DNA of 64,000 nt from Desmodus rotundus (lineage: Eukaryota > Chordata > Mammalia > Chiroptera > Phyllostomidae). Under the pieces are notes generated by a model that did not search any database, was not told where the DNA came from, and was given only the letters and a program-made list of their open reading frames with translations. A program made the translations under genes and the position numbers. The stretch lies in NCBI RefSeq assembly GCF_022682495.2, contig NC_071396.1:51766022-51830021 (forward strand). The letters are read 5' to 3'. Below are positions 42,895-55,689 of this stretch, piece by piece; the first letter of the stretch is position 1; each line of letters starts with the position of its first letter.

Positions 42895-45360
42895 GGCCTG
42901 TGCAACAAAATATTGGCAAACCGCATCCAGCAATACATTAAAAAGATCATCCACCATGACCAAGTGGGATTCATCCCAGGGATGCAAGGATGGTACAATA
43001 TTCGCAAATCAATAAACATAATACATCACATAAACAAAAGCAAAGACAAAAACCACATGATCATATCAATAGATGCAGAAAAAGCATTTGATAAGATACA
43101 GCACCCATTTATGATAAAAACAGTCAGCAAAGTGGGAATAGAGGGAGCATTCCTCAACATAATAAAGGCCATATATGAGAGACCTACAGCCAACATCATA
43201 CTCAATGGACAAAAACTTAGAGCTTTCCCACTAAGATCAGGAACAAGACAAGGATGCCCTCTCTCACCACTCCTATTCAACATAGTATCGGAAGTCCTAG
43301 CCACAGCAATCAGACAAGAAAAAGCAATAAAAGGCATCCAAATTGGAAAGGAGGAAATGAAACTGTCACTGTTTGCAGATGACATGATAGTGTACATGGA
43401 AAATCCTATAGACTCCACCAAAAAACTACCTGACCTAATAAATGAATTTGGCACAAGAGCTGGATACAAAGTCAATACTCCTAAATCAAAGGCATTCCTG
43501 TATACCAACAACGAAACTGCAGAAACAGAAATCAGGAAAAAAAATCCCTGTTTGATATAGCAACAAGAAAAACAAAACACCTAGGAATAAACCTAACCAA
43601 GGAGGTAAAAGACCTGTACTCAGAAAACTACACAACACTGAAGAAAGAAATTAAGTGAGACACAAACAAATGGAAGCATGTACCATGCTCATGGATTGGA
43701 AGAACTAACATCATCAAAATGACAATACTACCCAAAGCAATTTATAGATTCAATGCAATCCCTATTGGAGTACCCATGACATATTTCACAGATATAGAAC
43801 GAACATTTCAGAAATTTATATGGAACCATAAATGACCCCGAATAGCTGCAGCAATTTTGAGGAAGAAGAACAAAGCAGGAGGGATCACAATACCTGATAT
43901 CAAACTGTATTACAAGGCCACTGTAATCAAAACAGCCTGGTACTGGCATAAAAACAGGCACATAGACCAATGGAACAGAACAGAGAGCCCAGAAATAAAC
44001 CCAAGTCTTTACAGTCAATTAATATTTGACACAGGAGGCAGGAGCATAAAATGGAGCAAAAATAGCCTCTTCAACAGATGGTGTTGGGAGATCTGGACAG
44101 CTACGTGCAAACAAATGAAACTCGATCACCAACTTACACCATACACAAAAATAAATTCAAGGTGGATAAAAGACTTAAACATAAGTCATAACACCATAAA
44201 AGTCCTAGAGGAAAACATTGGCAGGAAAATCTCAGACATTCCACGCAGCAACATCCTCACAGACACGTCCCCTGAAGCAAGGGACATATAGGAAAGAATA
44301 AACAAATGGGACCTCATCAAAATAAAAAGCTTCTGCATGGCCAAAGAAAACAGCATTAAAATAAAAAGAGAACCAACAGTATGGGAAAACATATTTGCCA
44401 ATGATACCTCAGACAAGGGCCTGATCTCCAAAATATATAAAGAACTCACACGACTTCCTTGTCCAGGAAGACAAACAACCCAATTAAAAAATGAGCAAAG
44501 GACTTGAACAGACACTTCTCCAAGGAAGACATACACAGGGCCCAGAGACATATGAAAAGATGCTCAGCATCACTAGCCATGAGAGAGATGCAAATTAAAA
44601 CCACAATGAGGTACCATCTCACACCAGTCAGAGTGGCCAGCATAAACAAATCCACAAACAGATGTTGGAGAGGGTGCGGAGAAAAGGGAACCCTAGTGCA
44701 CTGTTGGTGGGAATGCAGACTGGTGAGGCCACTGTGGAAAACAGTATGGAATTTCCTCAGAAAACTAAAAATGGAACTGCCCTTTGACCCAGCAATTCCG
44801 CTACTGGGATTATACCCTAAGAACCCTGAAACACCAATCCAAAAGAACCTGTGCACCCCAATGTTCATAGCAGCACAATTTACAATAGCCAAGTACTGGA
44901 AGCAACCTAAGTGCCTATCAGCAAACGAGTGGATCCAAAAACTATGGTATATTTACACAAAATTCTACGCAGCAGAGAGAAAGAAGGAGCTTATACCCTT
45001 TGCAACAGCATGGATGGAACTGGAGAGCATTATGCTAAGTGAAATAAGCCAGGCAGTGAGGGACAAATACCATATGATCTCACCTTTAACTGGAACATAA
45101 TCAACAAAAGAAAAAAGCAAACAAAATACAACCAGAGACACTGAGGGGGGGAACAGTCTAGCAGTGGCCAGGGGGGAGTGGGGTGGGGACAGTGGGAAGA
45201 GGGGATTGCAGGAACTATTATAAAGGACACATGGACAAAATCGGGGGGGATGGTGGGGGTGGGGGAGGGAGGTGGGTTCAGCTGGGGTGGGGGGGAGGGA
45301 AGTGGAGAAAAGGCATACAACTGTAATTGAATAACAATTAAAAAAAAAAAAAGGCCTGTG
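42895..45360 (+). mobile_element. Young 5'-truncated bat L1 with target-site duplication
   Basis: The body, 42903 to about 45352, begins inside ORF2 (upstream of the reverse transcriptase palm) and runs through the ORF2 C-terminus, a G-rich 3' UTR (45145-45310) and a poly(A) of about 12. The duplication ggcctgtg is at 42895-42902 and 45353-45360, extended by adjacent A runs. High similarity to several other 3' ends in this window marks it as the currently or recently active bat L1 family. Confidence 0.93.
42903..45100 (+). pseudogene. L1 ORF2p, 5'-truncated and broken
   Basis: ORF2p provides endonuclease and reverse transcriptase for L1 retrotransposition; only the second half remains. Frame 1 (to 43560) holds the reverse transcriptase domain with the [14 protein letters not shown] motif and the catalytic FADD. 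A one-base shift near 43550 then closes the frame. In-frame stops follow at about 43656 (TGA for the expected W) and 43835, with further breaks near 44291 and 44450. The C-terminal segment (44504-45100) contains the Cys-rich CWWEC stretch and ends MISPLTGT. It is inactive. Confidence 0.92.
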
Positions 45361-45839
45361 TTTAGAAATGAGGAGCATCACTCACTGCCGTGGAAAAGGA
45401 GTGAGGCTAGGATAGGAGGTGCCATCAACGGCTAAAGGCTAACCATCTGCACTCATGCAGAAAGTATTTATTCATTTGGAATTTTAACTTTTTCAACCCA
45501 GACCCTTCTGCTGAGCTTCAAACTTTCATATCCCATCGCCTAACCTCTCTGCTTGGCGCTCTCCCAGGCAATTCACACATGCCGCAAACCGAACCACTGA
45601 TTTCCAGACCTGCTCAGCCCTTCTCCTCTCCACAGTATTTTTAGAAGCTGATACTACTGTTCACTTAGGTCTTCCTGCCAGAAACTGGGGAGTCTTGTTG
45701 GACAGCTTCCTCAGTCAAGGTGAATTTATCCTCTCGTTAGTCAGTCCTGTACATTCTACCTGAGATTCAGCTCACAGGTGTCCATCTTCAACTGACAACC
45801 ATTACCTTGGTCTACGTCACCATGTAATTTCTTCCGGAT
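45361..45839. other. Non-coding, no identified feature
   Basis: Unique sequence to the right of the L1. No coding exon is supported. Confidence 0.4.
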
Positions 45840-46500
45840 GGATGTGAACAGCCTTGTAACTGGGTTTCCTGCACCCCTACCCCTATCCCTGCTCCCCATT
45901 CTCCATGCAGCAATTATAGTAATATCTCACACCCCTTATTAAAACATACAGTGGCTTACCTGGGAATAAATGGCATGAAATCCAAACTCTTTTTGGTCAC
46001 ATACAAAACTTTTTAAGATCTGGCCCCTGGTTGTTCCTCACCCTTCTCTGACAAGGTCCAATTGTTTCCTGTGCTTGGGCCACACTGGCTCTCTTTCTAA
46101 TCTTCAAGCGTACCCTGGCTAGTCCTATGGGAGTGCTCTCACACTGGCTGGTCCCTCAGCAGGGAACACTCTCCTCACGATTCTTTCCATGGCTGGCCTC
46201 TCCTCATCCTTCAAGTTACAATTTAAATGTCATCTTCCCAGAAAGCTCTTCCCTGACATCCGTATCTCAGTATAGTTCCTTCAAGTATCCTTTATCATTA
46301 TTTCTTGTTTCTCTTATGACATCTATCACTCTTGCCTACTTTTTATTTACTTGTGTAGCATCCACCTCCCTCAATGCACTACTCCATGGTGATCAATGCC
46401 ATGCCTATTTCTTTTGCCACAGTGTCTCCAGTAGCTATCAGAAAATCTGACACATAATAGTCATTTAATGAACATTTATAGAATGAATGAGTGAACACTG
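45840..46500 (+). mobile_element. L2 LINE 3' part
   Basis: L2 landmarks in order: 'aaacatacagtggcttacct', 'atctggcccctggttgttcc', 'gttacaatttaaatgtcatc', 'ttcccagaaagctcttccct gacatcc', and the 3' end 'tctgacacataatagtcatt taatgaacatttatagaatgaatgag'. The ORF at 46127-46450 is a chance reading. Confidence 0.82.
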
Positions 46501-47159
46501 TCCTAAGCATGTTGATCAGGGGAGATAAATTATGTACACATAACTCTAGCACAATATACAGATTAAAACACATCAAAGGTACCAGGAAAGTGCTTCAGAA
46601 GGTTCGGGTTTTTAGTTCAGTCCTTGTCACAAAATTAATGTTCAATAAATGTTGAATGAATGAAACTTTCCTCAGCATCAGAAAGTGGACATGTTTTATT
46701 TTAATAAGAATGTAGTGAGATTGTTTGGTCCTGATTTATCTATGCAGTTAAGACTCTGATAGTCTAACTTAAGGCAACATCTTTTTCTTTATAAATTCTG
46801 AGATTTTAAAATAGCAAAAGAATAAAGAGAAGATAAAAATAAATAGAAATACAGTGCAAAAGATGTTTCTCAAGGGTTAGGTTCCAAAGCAAGTGTGTAT
46901 GGTGAATATTATATTTAAGTAATAATAAACTTGAAAAGTCACATAAATCTTTCCAAGTACAATTTTCCTAGTTGTATTGTTACCATTCTACCAAGAAATT
47001 CTCATGGATACTAAAGCTTGAAAACCACTAAGCTTATCTAAACCCAGAAACAATATTAATGTCTATATCTGGACTTTCAAACTCTGCTGCCTTTAAGATA
47101 AATCATGACTGGAAGTTGTTGGAAAATCATCAAGTGCTCCTGCTTGCCTACAGGGTTTA
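46501..47159. other. Non-coding, small L2/MIR-like bit
   Basis: A short 'atgttcaataaatgttgaat gaatgaaac' at about 46640-46670 resembles an L2 3' end. Nothing else is recognised. Confidence 0.45.
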
Positions 47160-47530
47160 CTCCATTAGCCTTTTTCATTGAGATATAATTAACATATAGC
47201 ATGAAGTTAATTTCAAGTGTACATCGTAATGATTCAATATTTGTGTATATCGGGAAATAGGCATCACAATCAGTTTAGTTAGTATCCATCACCACACATA
47301 GTTCCATTTTTTGTTGTGATGAGAACTTTTAAGATCTACTCTTTTAGCAGCTTTCAAATATACAACACAGTACGATTAGCTACAGTCACCATGCTGGACA
47401 TAAGCTCTTGGCTTATTTTATGAGTGGAGGTTTGTACCTTTGGATCACATGTCACTCGTTTTGCCCATTCCCTACCCCTCTCTGGCATCCGTCAATCTGT
47501 TCTTTGGATCTATGAGTTCAGTGTTTTCCA
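47160..47530 (-). mobile_element. L1M 3'-end fragment
   Basis: Reverse-complement old L1 3' end ('cattgagatataattaacat', 'aatttcaagtgtacatcgta', 'cacacatagttccattt', 'gatgagaacttttaagatct', 'tctggcatccgtcaatctgt'). It is the same module as 180-530. Confidence 0.8.
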
Positions 47531-48894
47531 ATCACTTTTGGTGTTGCCTCAATAACCTTGGTGAATATTAAAATGTTTCTTCAATGAGAATTAAATTTGG
47601 TGATATACGTGAAAGCACTTAACTCTGGAATTGTCACAGACTAGATCCTAAGCGAATGCTTGATGGATTGGAATGTACATCTTGCTTCATTAGCTCAACA
47701 TGTAAGAGTTTTTAAAATAGTTATTATGAAGAAGAATGGGATCACTGGCTTCTTATATTTCCGAGTTGGCGTTTCCTGTTGTAACACTGTTGAATACCTC
47801 TGCGATTTTTTTCAAAATATTTGGGGTGGGGGAATAAGAATAGGAAATAATCAATGATAATTTGCTGGGCCTACCCCCAACCTACAATTGCCAACTTTCC
47901 AGAATTATAGCTGGCTTTTTCATCATTGTACCCAGTAAACTCACAGTCTGACTTTATCAGGGTAATTGTTATTTTCTTAGTACATCATTATTGATCCTTG
48001 CAAAACATGACTTTTTGTAATTTGAAAATCCCTTTTATTCCCCAATTACTTCTAGCTTATGTTACACTGAATCCCCATATCCTAGGAGACACAGCTGTCC
48101 AGTGTATTCTGTGTATGCATTGATTTATGAACCAATAAATGTTTCATATACAGTTGAGATTTTTAAATGAGCTTATCATAATTGGATCAAAAGAATACTA
48201 GTCCAACTTGAGAGTTCTGCAGAAAACCAATCATGGGAAGCTATGATGAAATTTTAATTATAAAGGATATTGCATATCCTAGGATGACAAGTCCGTTATA
48301 ATAGATGTCACATTGAATTAGAAAGAAAGTGAGATTTTTACCTAGTTCTGCTTGACATTAACTCCGTATTCCTAGTAAATTGTTGAATCATTCTACACCT
48401 TAATTTTATATCTTTGTTAAAGTTACTACCCTATTGTCTTCTGTTAACTGGATTTATCAGAGAATTACCCAATAGATTTAGATAAAGAAAATTCAAAAGT
48501 TAAAGTGTATTTTTTGTGTGTGTATTTTTTCCTATACAGTACTGAAAAGCTGAAGTTGGTATCAACCAATTTCAAGTTGTAGGTACATCAAGTTAAATGA
48601 TTTTAAAATCTTTGAGACCATTATTTCGGAGATGCTGTGTAAACAGATCTATTACTAGATTTTCCTTCTCAATTCTGTCAGTCAAGTAGAGTATGCTTCC
48701 TTTACTTGTGATAGGAAAAAAAAGAGTACGCAAGAGCTTGGGTTTTCTATCTCCTTCCTTTCCCCTTAGGTTACTTGGATAATTTCATGAGACTTCTATC
48801 CCCATGCTGCCTCCTCTTTTTTCTGGCTAATAACTATCAAGAATTTATATAATGAAAAATTTACAAACTCCATCAAAGTAAATGTCTAGCAGCC
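47531..48894. other. Unique non-coding sequence
   Basis: About 1.4 kb with no recognised repeat, RNA gene or exon. Confidence 0.4.
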
Positions 48895-49045
48895 ACTGTA
48901 GCAAGTACAATGTTTTCCTTATTTTATTAAGCTGAGGTTTATAGAAATTAAGCAAGTTTCCCAAGGACACATAATTGATAAACAGCAGAGCCTGCTCTGT
49001 GATTCTGGTTTTACATCAAGCAGGATTCCTATAAGAGGCTCCTAC
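48895..49045 (+). mobile_element. MIR SINE (weak)
   Basis: The MIR-like order 'ttattaagctgaggtttata gaaattaagcaagtttccca aggacacataattgataaac agcagagcctgctctgtgatt' matches the MIR core and 3' half. Confidence 0.65.
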
Positions 49046-49091
49046 CTAGGTTCATGATCTAAACATCAGTATGATTAAAAACCTCAAAATT

Positions 49092-49285
49092 GACCCTGAC
49101 TGAGTGGCGCAGTGGGTTGGGCATTGTCCAGTAAAGCAGAAAGTCACAGGTTCGATTCCTGGTCAGGGCACATACCTGGGTTGTGGAGGTCTGGGCACGT
49201 TTGAGAGGCAACTGATCGATGTTTCTCTCCCTCTCTTTCTCCCTCCCTTCCCCTCTCTCTAAAAATAAATTTTAAAAATCTTTAA
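49092..49285 (+). mobile_element. Ves-type bat SINE
   Basis: Head 'gaccctgactgagtggcgca', Box B 'caggttcgattcctggtcag', body 'ggcaactgatcgatgtttct', CT-rich run and 'aaaaataaatttt' tail. No clean target-site duplication was found. Confidence 0.92.
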
Positions 49286-49879
49286 CTAAAAAATCCTTGA
49301 AGTGGGATTGTGGTCTGCAATTGCCAGTGGAATTTAATTCTAGTGCCCACTATCTAAAGAATGGAAAGATTTCTGAGGTTATCACAAAATTGAAGAATCT
49401 ATAACTCTTTTCTAAATAACTGTGATGAAATGAGCTTTGATAAAGAAAGGTTAGGTCACATTAGTTATCTCATAAAAATGTCTTAAAGGATCTTTTAATA
49501 TTCACAAAAAACACAGTACATCTGCTCTTGGCTAATTTAGAGGATTTATATTTTATCTTCCTTGTAATGTACACATAACTGCTGAAGGAATTGTGTAACA
49601 AAATCCATCACAAGGAACACATGAATGGGATTTATATCAGAAAAGTCAAAGTCACTTGTAAAACCCCATTACTTAGGCAAACATTGTAGGTGGGAAGGAG
49701 GCTGGGATATAGAATACAAATCTGTTTAGCATCACAATTTTGCCAAGGCCAGCCATTTAAAGAATATATGCAGAAGATCCAACTGAAGTCTCTAAAAGAA
49801 AAAGAAATTTGTAGGTGTGAAAACAATAGAACAGGATCTCATATAAAATATTTGGAAATTAATAGCTTGAGACCAATAA
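49286..49879. other. Non-coding, no identified feature
   Basis: Unique sequence. Overlapping ORFs on both strands at 49632-49962 are short and without motif. Confidence 0.4.
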
Positions 49880-49975
49880 TACAATTTTTTAAACTGAGGT
49901 GTAACTGGCATAGCATTATATTAGTTTCAGCTGTACAACATAATAATTTGGTTTTTGAGTGATACAATTTATCAT
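49880..49975 (-). mobile_element. L1M 3'-end fragment (short)
   Basis: 'aaactgaggtgtaactggca' and 'tagcattatattagtttcag ctgtacaacataataattt' are the reverse complement of the last ~90 bases of an old L1M. Confidence 0.7.
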
Positions 49976-50029
49976 CAGGATTGCTTGTGTAACGGCCAAA
50001 TGTTATATTACAATCTTGTGGAAAAAAGC

Positions 50030-50160
50030 TTCCTAGAGATTCTGACAAATTGCTTTGCCTTTTTGGGATCCAGTTTTTCATTAATACCAACCTCATTGGG
50101 CTTTTGTGAGGATTAAATGAGATAATATGTATAGAAATAATATGTAAACTGTTAGCATTA
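50030..50160 (-). mobile_element. MIR SINE
   Basis: Reverse-complement MIR core: 'gggatccagtttttcattaa', 'accaacctcattgggctttt', 'gtgaggattaaatgagataa'. Confidence 0.7.
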
Positions 50161-50375
50161 AGGCATCAGGATGCAATGGGGACCCCCAAAGCCAACAATT
50201 ACTTGATATATTGAGTATATGAACAAAAACTTTTGAATTGACCCTTCTTAGGCAGAGGTATAGGAATGTTTCATTTTTTCCAAGCAGCAAACACGATGGG
50301 TGTAGAAAGGAGAACTGGTGGCCTTTGTTTAGACTGAGCTTAGGTCATATCTTGGAAAACAGTTCAGATTAGAGG
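50161..50375. other. Non-coding, no identified feature
   Basis: Short unique stretch between a MIR and the microsatellite. Confidence 0.4.
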
Positions 50376-50457
50376 TACTTCAACTATATATATATATAGT
50401 TGAAGTATATCTATATGTGTGTATATATATACATATATCTGTGTGTGTATATATATA

Positions 50458-50506
<49 letters not shown>

Positions 50507-50507
50507 A
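50376..50507. repeat. Compound microsatellite with 32-base perfect palindrome
   Basis: It begins with a perfect inverted repeat at 50376-50407 (tacttcaac ... TA core ... gttgaagta), followed by TA/TG-rich tracts and a (GA)n tract of about 46 bases at 50462-50507. The ORFs crossing it translate the repeat and are not genes. Confidence 0.95.
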
Positions 50508-53484
50508 AAGTATCCAAATCAATGAATGCTTTGGCTAAAACCCACTTGGGAACAAGAATGTTCTTTGGTGCCAAATTACCATCCTATTTTATTCTATGGC
50601 TAAAATCCCAAGAATTGCAGGGGAGAAACAGGGCCAAACAAAGTTTTCTATTAAAATAAAAGGCCCCAAGTGATGAATGGAAACTTGGAACAGGTTTTAA
50701 CGGCAATACTGAAAGCCAGAAATTAGCTTAAATACAAATTTACAAATTTCTGTCATGTGAAGTCTCAAAGAGAATATTGGTAGTAGTTTTAGTGAAGTAG
50801 AAGCGTGGCTTAACCTAGGTAGCTGTTATTTGTATTCCAGAGAGCTCACCTTGCTGCTAGATTAGCTTGGAGACTTGATGCTTCCTTGTCATGAGTCATT
50901 GATAAAATGTTGAATGGGATGAGACGAATGGCGGATGCATCTCTGCAATTACCTACTAGACTTCTTCCAAGTTGAAGCATTCCATTAATAAATACTCTTT
51001 GGTGCAGTTATTCAAACAATTATAAAATTGCCTAACTACCCTGTCTTTCAGCCTTTCTTTTTTTCATTTTGTCTGCAAGGATATTAGGAGACTTTCCTTA
51101 ATGTCTCCGTGAGTCCCAGAGAGACTTGGCCTGTAGCATTTCCCTTATCAATGATTTCTGCAACTGAAAATCTAAAATGCCTATGAACATTTTTGTCTCT
51201 GTGGTTGGTTTTATGTTACCAGTGCTTAGTTAGAAAATAGTCCCTAGAATGAGTGTTTTCATTTCTAAGTACTCATAAACAGTCATGTTAGTAATATTAT
51301 AGCTTTGAAGGCATTTATATCAAGTTCAGTGACACTTTAAAGACAGGAAATTTGATTCGTTGGTCACATTTGTAGATCATTATTTCGCTACATACTCTTG
51401 ATTTAATTACAGCACAATAATCCTTCGTATCTCCTCACTGATTTCGAGGTTCAAGTTTTGCTTAAACATTTTCTTCAATGAAAAATAAGGAATTTGGATG
51501 GGTTGGCTTCTAAATATCTCTCAACTTTTAACATTCTGTGATTTTTGTTAGGCCATCTCAGTTGAGAATACGGATAGAGAAGCAAAACTCCAAAATAATC
51601 GAATAGTTTGATTTCATCTGTTCATATTGCACAATCTGTCCCAAGCCTTCAACCTATTCTCCCTTTTTATTGTCATTCATCCAAAGATAGTTTGAGTCCT
51701 TTTGTTTATTCTGAGCAATTTTCTGATGCCTCAGGTAAGAATCAACTAAACACTGCAGAACTAGACATTTCAAGGATTTCTCCCTAGAAGATAATGTATT
51801 CCCTCTGCAGGGGAGGGGACGTGTTATTTCTGCATCCACTGGATGCTGTAACTGTAAAGGACGCTAAAATCATACTGGAAAGTGTTTGCCTTCTGGAGAT
51901 GTATGCAGATCAGAAGTCCTGTTCCTTCCCAGCAAGATGGAGTTTTTTAACTGCCTTGGACTAAAGGTAGCCCCGACGGATGTTCATTTGCCTCTGTTTT
52001 AAAATTATATATCGTGTGCTTGGTTTGTGGAAAACATAAAGAAACACACAACTTAAAATGAAAATTAGGTCCTTCCCTATTTGGCAGATATTTTTGTAAT
52101 GGTCAGCCCAAAGCCTGATCGCATAAATGAGCATGTGCCCTTGCCCTGTGGCCAAAAGGCTCCAGATTGTGTGGTTCCCTAAAGTAAAATGATTTCTGAT
52201 GCTAATAATAGAGAAAGGAAAGTTTATGTGAGTTAGGAGAGCTCACGGAGTGCCAGTGTTCTTCCTATAGGCTTCATACAGTTGTACTGTGATTGGTTTT
52301 GCTCCTGTGGCCAGTAACCTCATGACAGATGCATCTTACAGATACACCTGAAGGGTACAGTTGAGGGATGCTACGTCAGGGCTCCTTTCTAGCTCGGGAG
52401 TAAACAAAACCATGTCTCATCATCGTTCTTCTCTCATCATGTCACTGTTCTTGTTAGTTATGAGCAAGGAACACCTTCATTTTATAGTTATAGTACACAG
52501 TAGAAAGCATGATAACACAATACTTTGGAGAAGAGCCCTTCTGAGTGTCTCCAGGTTAGAAATACTTTGATTTTTCAAATTTTAAAGGAAGCAAACTGTA
52601 GTAAAATCATTGCGGGCTCTTGAGCCCTCGCTCTGTTAGGCGTGGTCTGTCCGTACACAACAAGGGCCGAGGGCCTGAACTGAAGCGGCTCCTTTTGAAT
52701 TTTCTAAAAGCAGGTCTGAAGAAAATGAAACAGACATCACTTATCATTGGGAGTTTATAAGGTTTCCCGTGCTGTGAAGAATACACAGAAATATAAGACA
52801 TGGCTTCTGCTTGAAAGTTGCTTATAGTTAAGGTAAAGAAATAATATTAAAGAATTTTGATGAATTAAAGAATGACACGTCAGCATTCGAGATATTTGGT
52901 AGACTGTGAAAGAGAAAAAAGACTATTATTTTTAGAATAGACGATGTTTCAGGGGTTACGTGGGTTTTAAGATGGACCTTGAATTACATATAAGATTCAG
53001 AAAGAGGGAATAAAAAGAAGTTATTTCTGTTTGCGAGAATTGTACAAGCAAAATTCTAAATTCAGTTCTGTTCAAAAAACATTAATTAAGTACCTCCGTG
53101 CCAAGTCTAAACTGGGCTCCGGAGATGATGGCATCTTCGGGAACTTGTCTGCGCTCTGTTGCTCAAGTGTTCTCATGTATCCTAAAAAGGTGAATATCTT
53201 GTGAGCAAGTAAATCCCTTGAAGGAATACTTATGACAGAAGTCCCTCTTCCTTGGTGATGTAGAAACAGACTGGTTTTTGTTTTCAAAATAAAGGATAAG
53301 CTCTAGAAACAATTGGACAAGCATAATGTTGGTGCACACTCCCCTTCCCCATCATCACTGACTTCCTGTCTGGCATAGTTACAGGTGCTTCTCTGTGTTT
53401 GATACCTAAAGGGTCTTGCCATATATGGATGGTCAACTCAGGTGTTATCTGACGGTAATAAATTACTGTGTTTTAATAATTATA
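50508..53484. other. Repeat-poor non-coding sequence
   Basis: About 3 kb without a recognised transposable element. No coding exon is supported. Together with 53715-55680 it forms the repeat-poor approach to PCDHAC2. Confidence 0.45.
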
Positions 53485-53715
53485 GTTAATATTGTACTTG
53501 TCAGTCACTATGCACATCGTTTCACGTACATCCTCTCATGTGATCATAACGACCCTGTGAGTTTTACTTAATATTGTCATCCCTAATTAAAATGAGTGAA
53601 CTGAAGCTTAGGTTAAGTGACATGGCCAAGGCCACGGAGTTCGTCATGGGCAGGGCTGTGACTGACTGACTGCAAAGTTTGTGTTTCTAATCACTGGGCT
53701 ATCCTGCTTTGTAAT
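53485..53715 (+). mobile_element. MIR SINE
   Basis: A clear MIR order: 'tcgtttcacgtacatcctct', 'cataacgaccctgtgagttt', 'aaaatgagtgaactgaagct taggttaagtgacatggcca', 'tctaatcactgggctatcctgc'. Confidence 0.85.
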
Positions 53716-55689
53716 AGGGACTTCTTTAAAATCCAAGGGAAGGAAGTGCACAACAGTGTGGTTGAGGCATTAGCATTAGTATTTGTAGACAGGGCACTTG
53801 CCAGCTGTCTAAGTAATCCCATCTCACCAGCTGGCAAGGTTGACCAGAGGCCAAGTACAACAGCATGAGGAAGTAAATCACTGTGGCGCCAAATGTAGAT
53901 TGTACCACCTCTTTAGCACCATGTCTTTGCTGTGGCTGGTTTGTTTGCCTTCTCAGTCTTTGAGGGAATAAATACTAGTTGAAGCTTATGATCCTGACAC
54001 ATCAAAATGGACAACCTGGCAGGCGTCCTTGCTGGAAGATGACAAAATTGCTAAAAGACAAGCCCTGGTTTTTCTCCTGAGATGTGACAGTTGGGGACTT
54101 CCATTAATCTCTTCCTTAAGTGCCTTTGATCTTTTCCGGGGCACAGGGCCATGCACGGTCAATACCCAGTGGCCACGTTTCTGAGCTGCAGGCAGAGGAG
54201 GCAGCCACGGTGAGGGCCTGGGAGGAGATGAGGGAAGTAAAGGTCACTCTTCCTGACAACTTATAACTTGATTCCACTTATAAGCCATTTATTTTCAGAA
54301 GTAAGTAATGGGTGAAGACAAAGGCCAATTCATGCACTTGAGTGTTTAAGGCTCTCTGAGATCAGATTACCACAGCAAACAGAGACAAGGTTACAGTAGG
54401 GACATTTTGGGAGAAGCCAGAGACCTAAGAAAGAAGATGGGAATGGAATGTGATGGAAATTGCTCTCTACTCTGCACTCTTGAGGGAACAGAGGGCAAAT
54501 AGGAAGCAGCAGTGATAGCAGGAAACTGGGAGCTTCTCTGGAATACAATTGGTTAGTTTGGGGAGTGTTGTCAGCCAGTGCACTTGGGGGGTGGAAGGAA
54601 GGGATGTGCTAGTCCAGGCCTCTAAAATCTGGGTGTCAGAATCATTGCCTTGGCCTCTTCAGCTCTCCCCTTAAGAAGGAAAGCATGCCAAATGTCAGGT
54701 CTTAGTCTGGCTTCGTTTCAGTTCATGGCTGGAAAATGACCCACAGAGGAAGATGCTAGGGATGAGAGGATGCTAGGAGACCAAGAAGAGAACGGACATT
54801 TTCGTGAGTGCTTTTTCCATGTGGAGCAATGGATTTTAAACTCTTGGGGAAGCGATTACAGGGCTTGGGAAGAGTGTATGTTCAGAACAGAGATGCAGAG
54901 GCAGTGACACAGCACGGAAAGGATTCCTGTGATCCTTCTGCCTTCCTGTTGGTGGAAGAGAAGTGGTTGTCTTTTTGTTGCCTCTGCAGCAATTCAAGGT
55001 GGAGTCTTAGGGGAACCAAGACTCGGAGATGTAAAGGAGCTATATTTTTGGAAGGTGACCTGCAGCCATTGAAACTGCTGGCTGTTGTAAAATAAATCGC
55101 AGCCTCCCACATTCTGCTTTGCAACAGCAGACTTTTCCCTGCAGGGCATTATGGTGGAGTCCGAATTCCAGCCAGACTGGGGAGATCAAGAGTAACTCTC
55201 TCGACTGAATGGTTTTGTGGGCTCCTGAGGACATTGTCATCCATTAAAGAACATTTTTAAAATTACTCTGGAAAGAACAAAGAAAATGTCTTGGGTGATA
55301 AATGAAAAAGATTTGAAGTAAAATAAGGAAAAGCTTGAGGGATGAATCTCTTTCAAATTTTACTAGATTCCCTCACTATGATCAAAAGGGTCCAATAAGA
55401 GTTTAGCCTGCAGCTTCATGGGGCCACATTTTTAAAGAGAGAATTTTAAAACCTGAACTATCGTTTACTTGCCGGAGGCACACGCTGAAAGGAAGGGCCA
55501 CAAGGCTTGTGTCAGACTTGAGTGTTGAATCCCAGAATGCTAGCTCTAGGTTTGCTCTAAAAGAAGACAGCACTACCCACGCCCCTCCCTTTGCCCTAGG
55601 AGTTGAACACTTTATGCAGTAATTATGAGTTTTCCAGGAAAAATATTGGGGTCGGGTAAATAATCAATCCCCATCATCAGTAACCCCAG
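53716..55689. other. Repeat-poor non-coding sequence upstream of PCDHAC2
   Basis: About 2 kb without recognised transposable elements, rising in GC toward the right. Short ORFs on either strand have no domain. It may hold regulatory DNA, but no specific site is identified. Confidence 0.45.

Noticed and set aside
43026..44018. Minus-strand ORFs of 96-184 codons within the young L1
   Set aside because: They are complements of L1 ORF2, whose + strand reading contains the reverse transcriptase motifs.
50417..50659. ORF with an (Arg-Glu)n stretch
   Set aside because: The repetitive peptide is a direct translation of the GA microsatellite.
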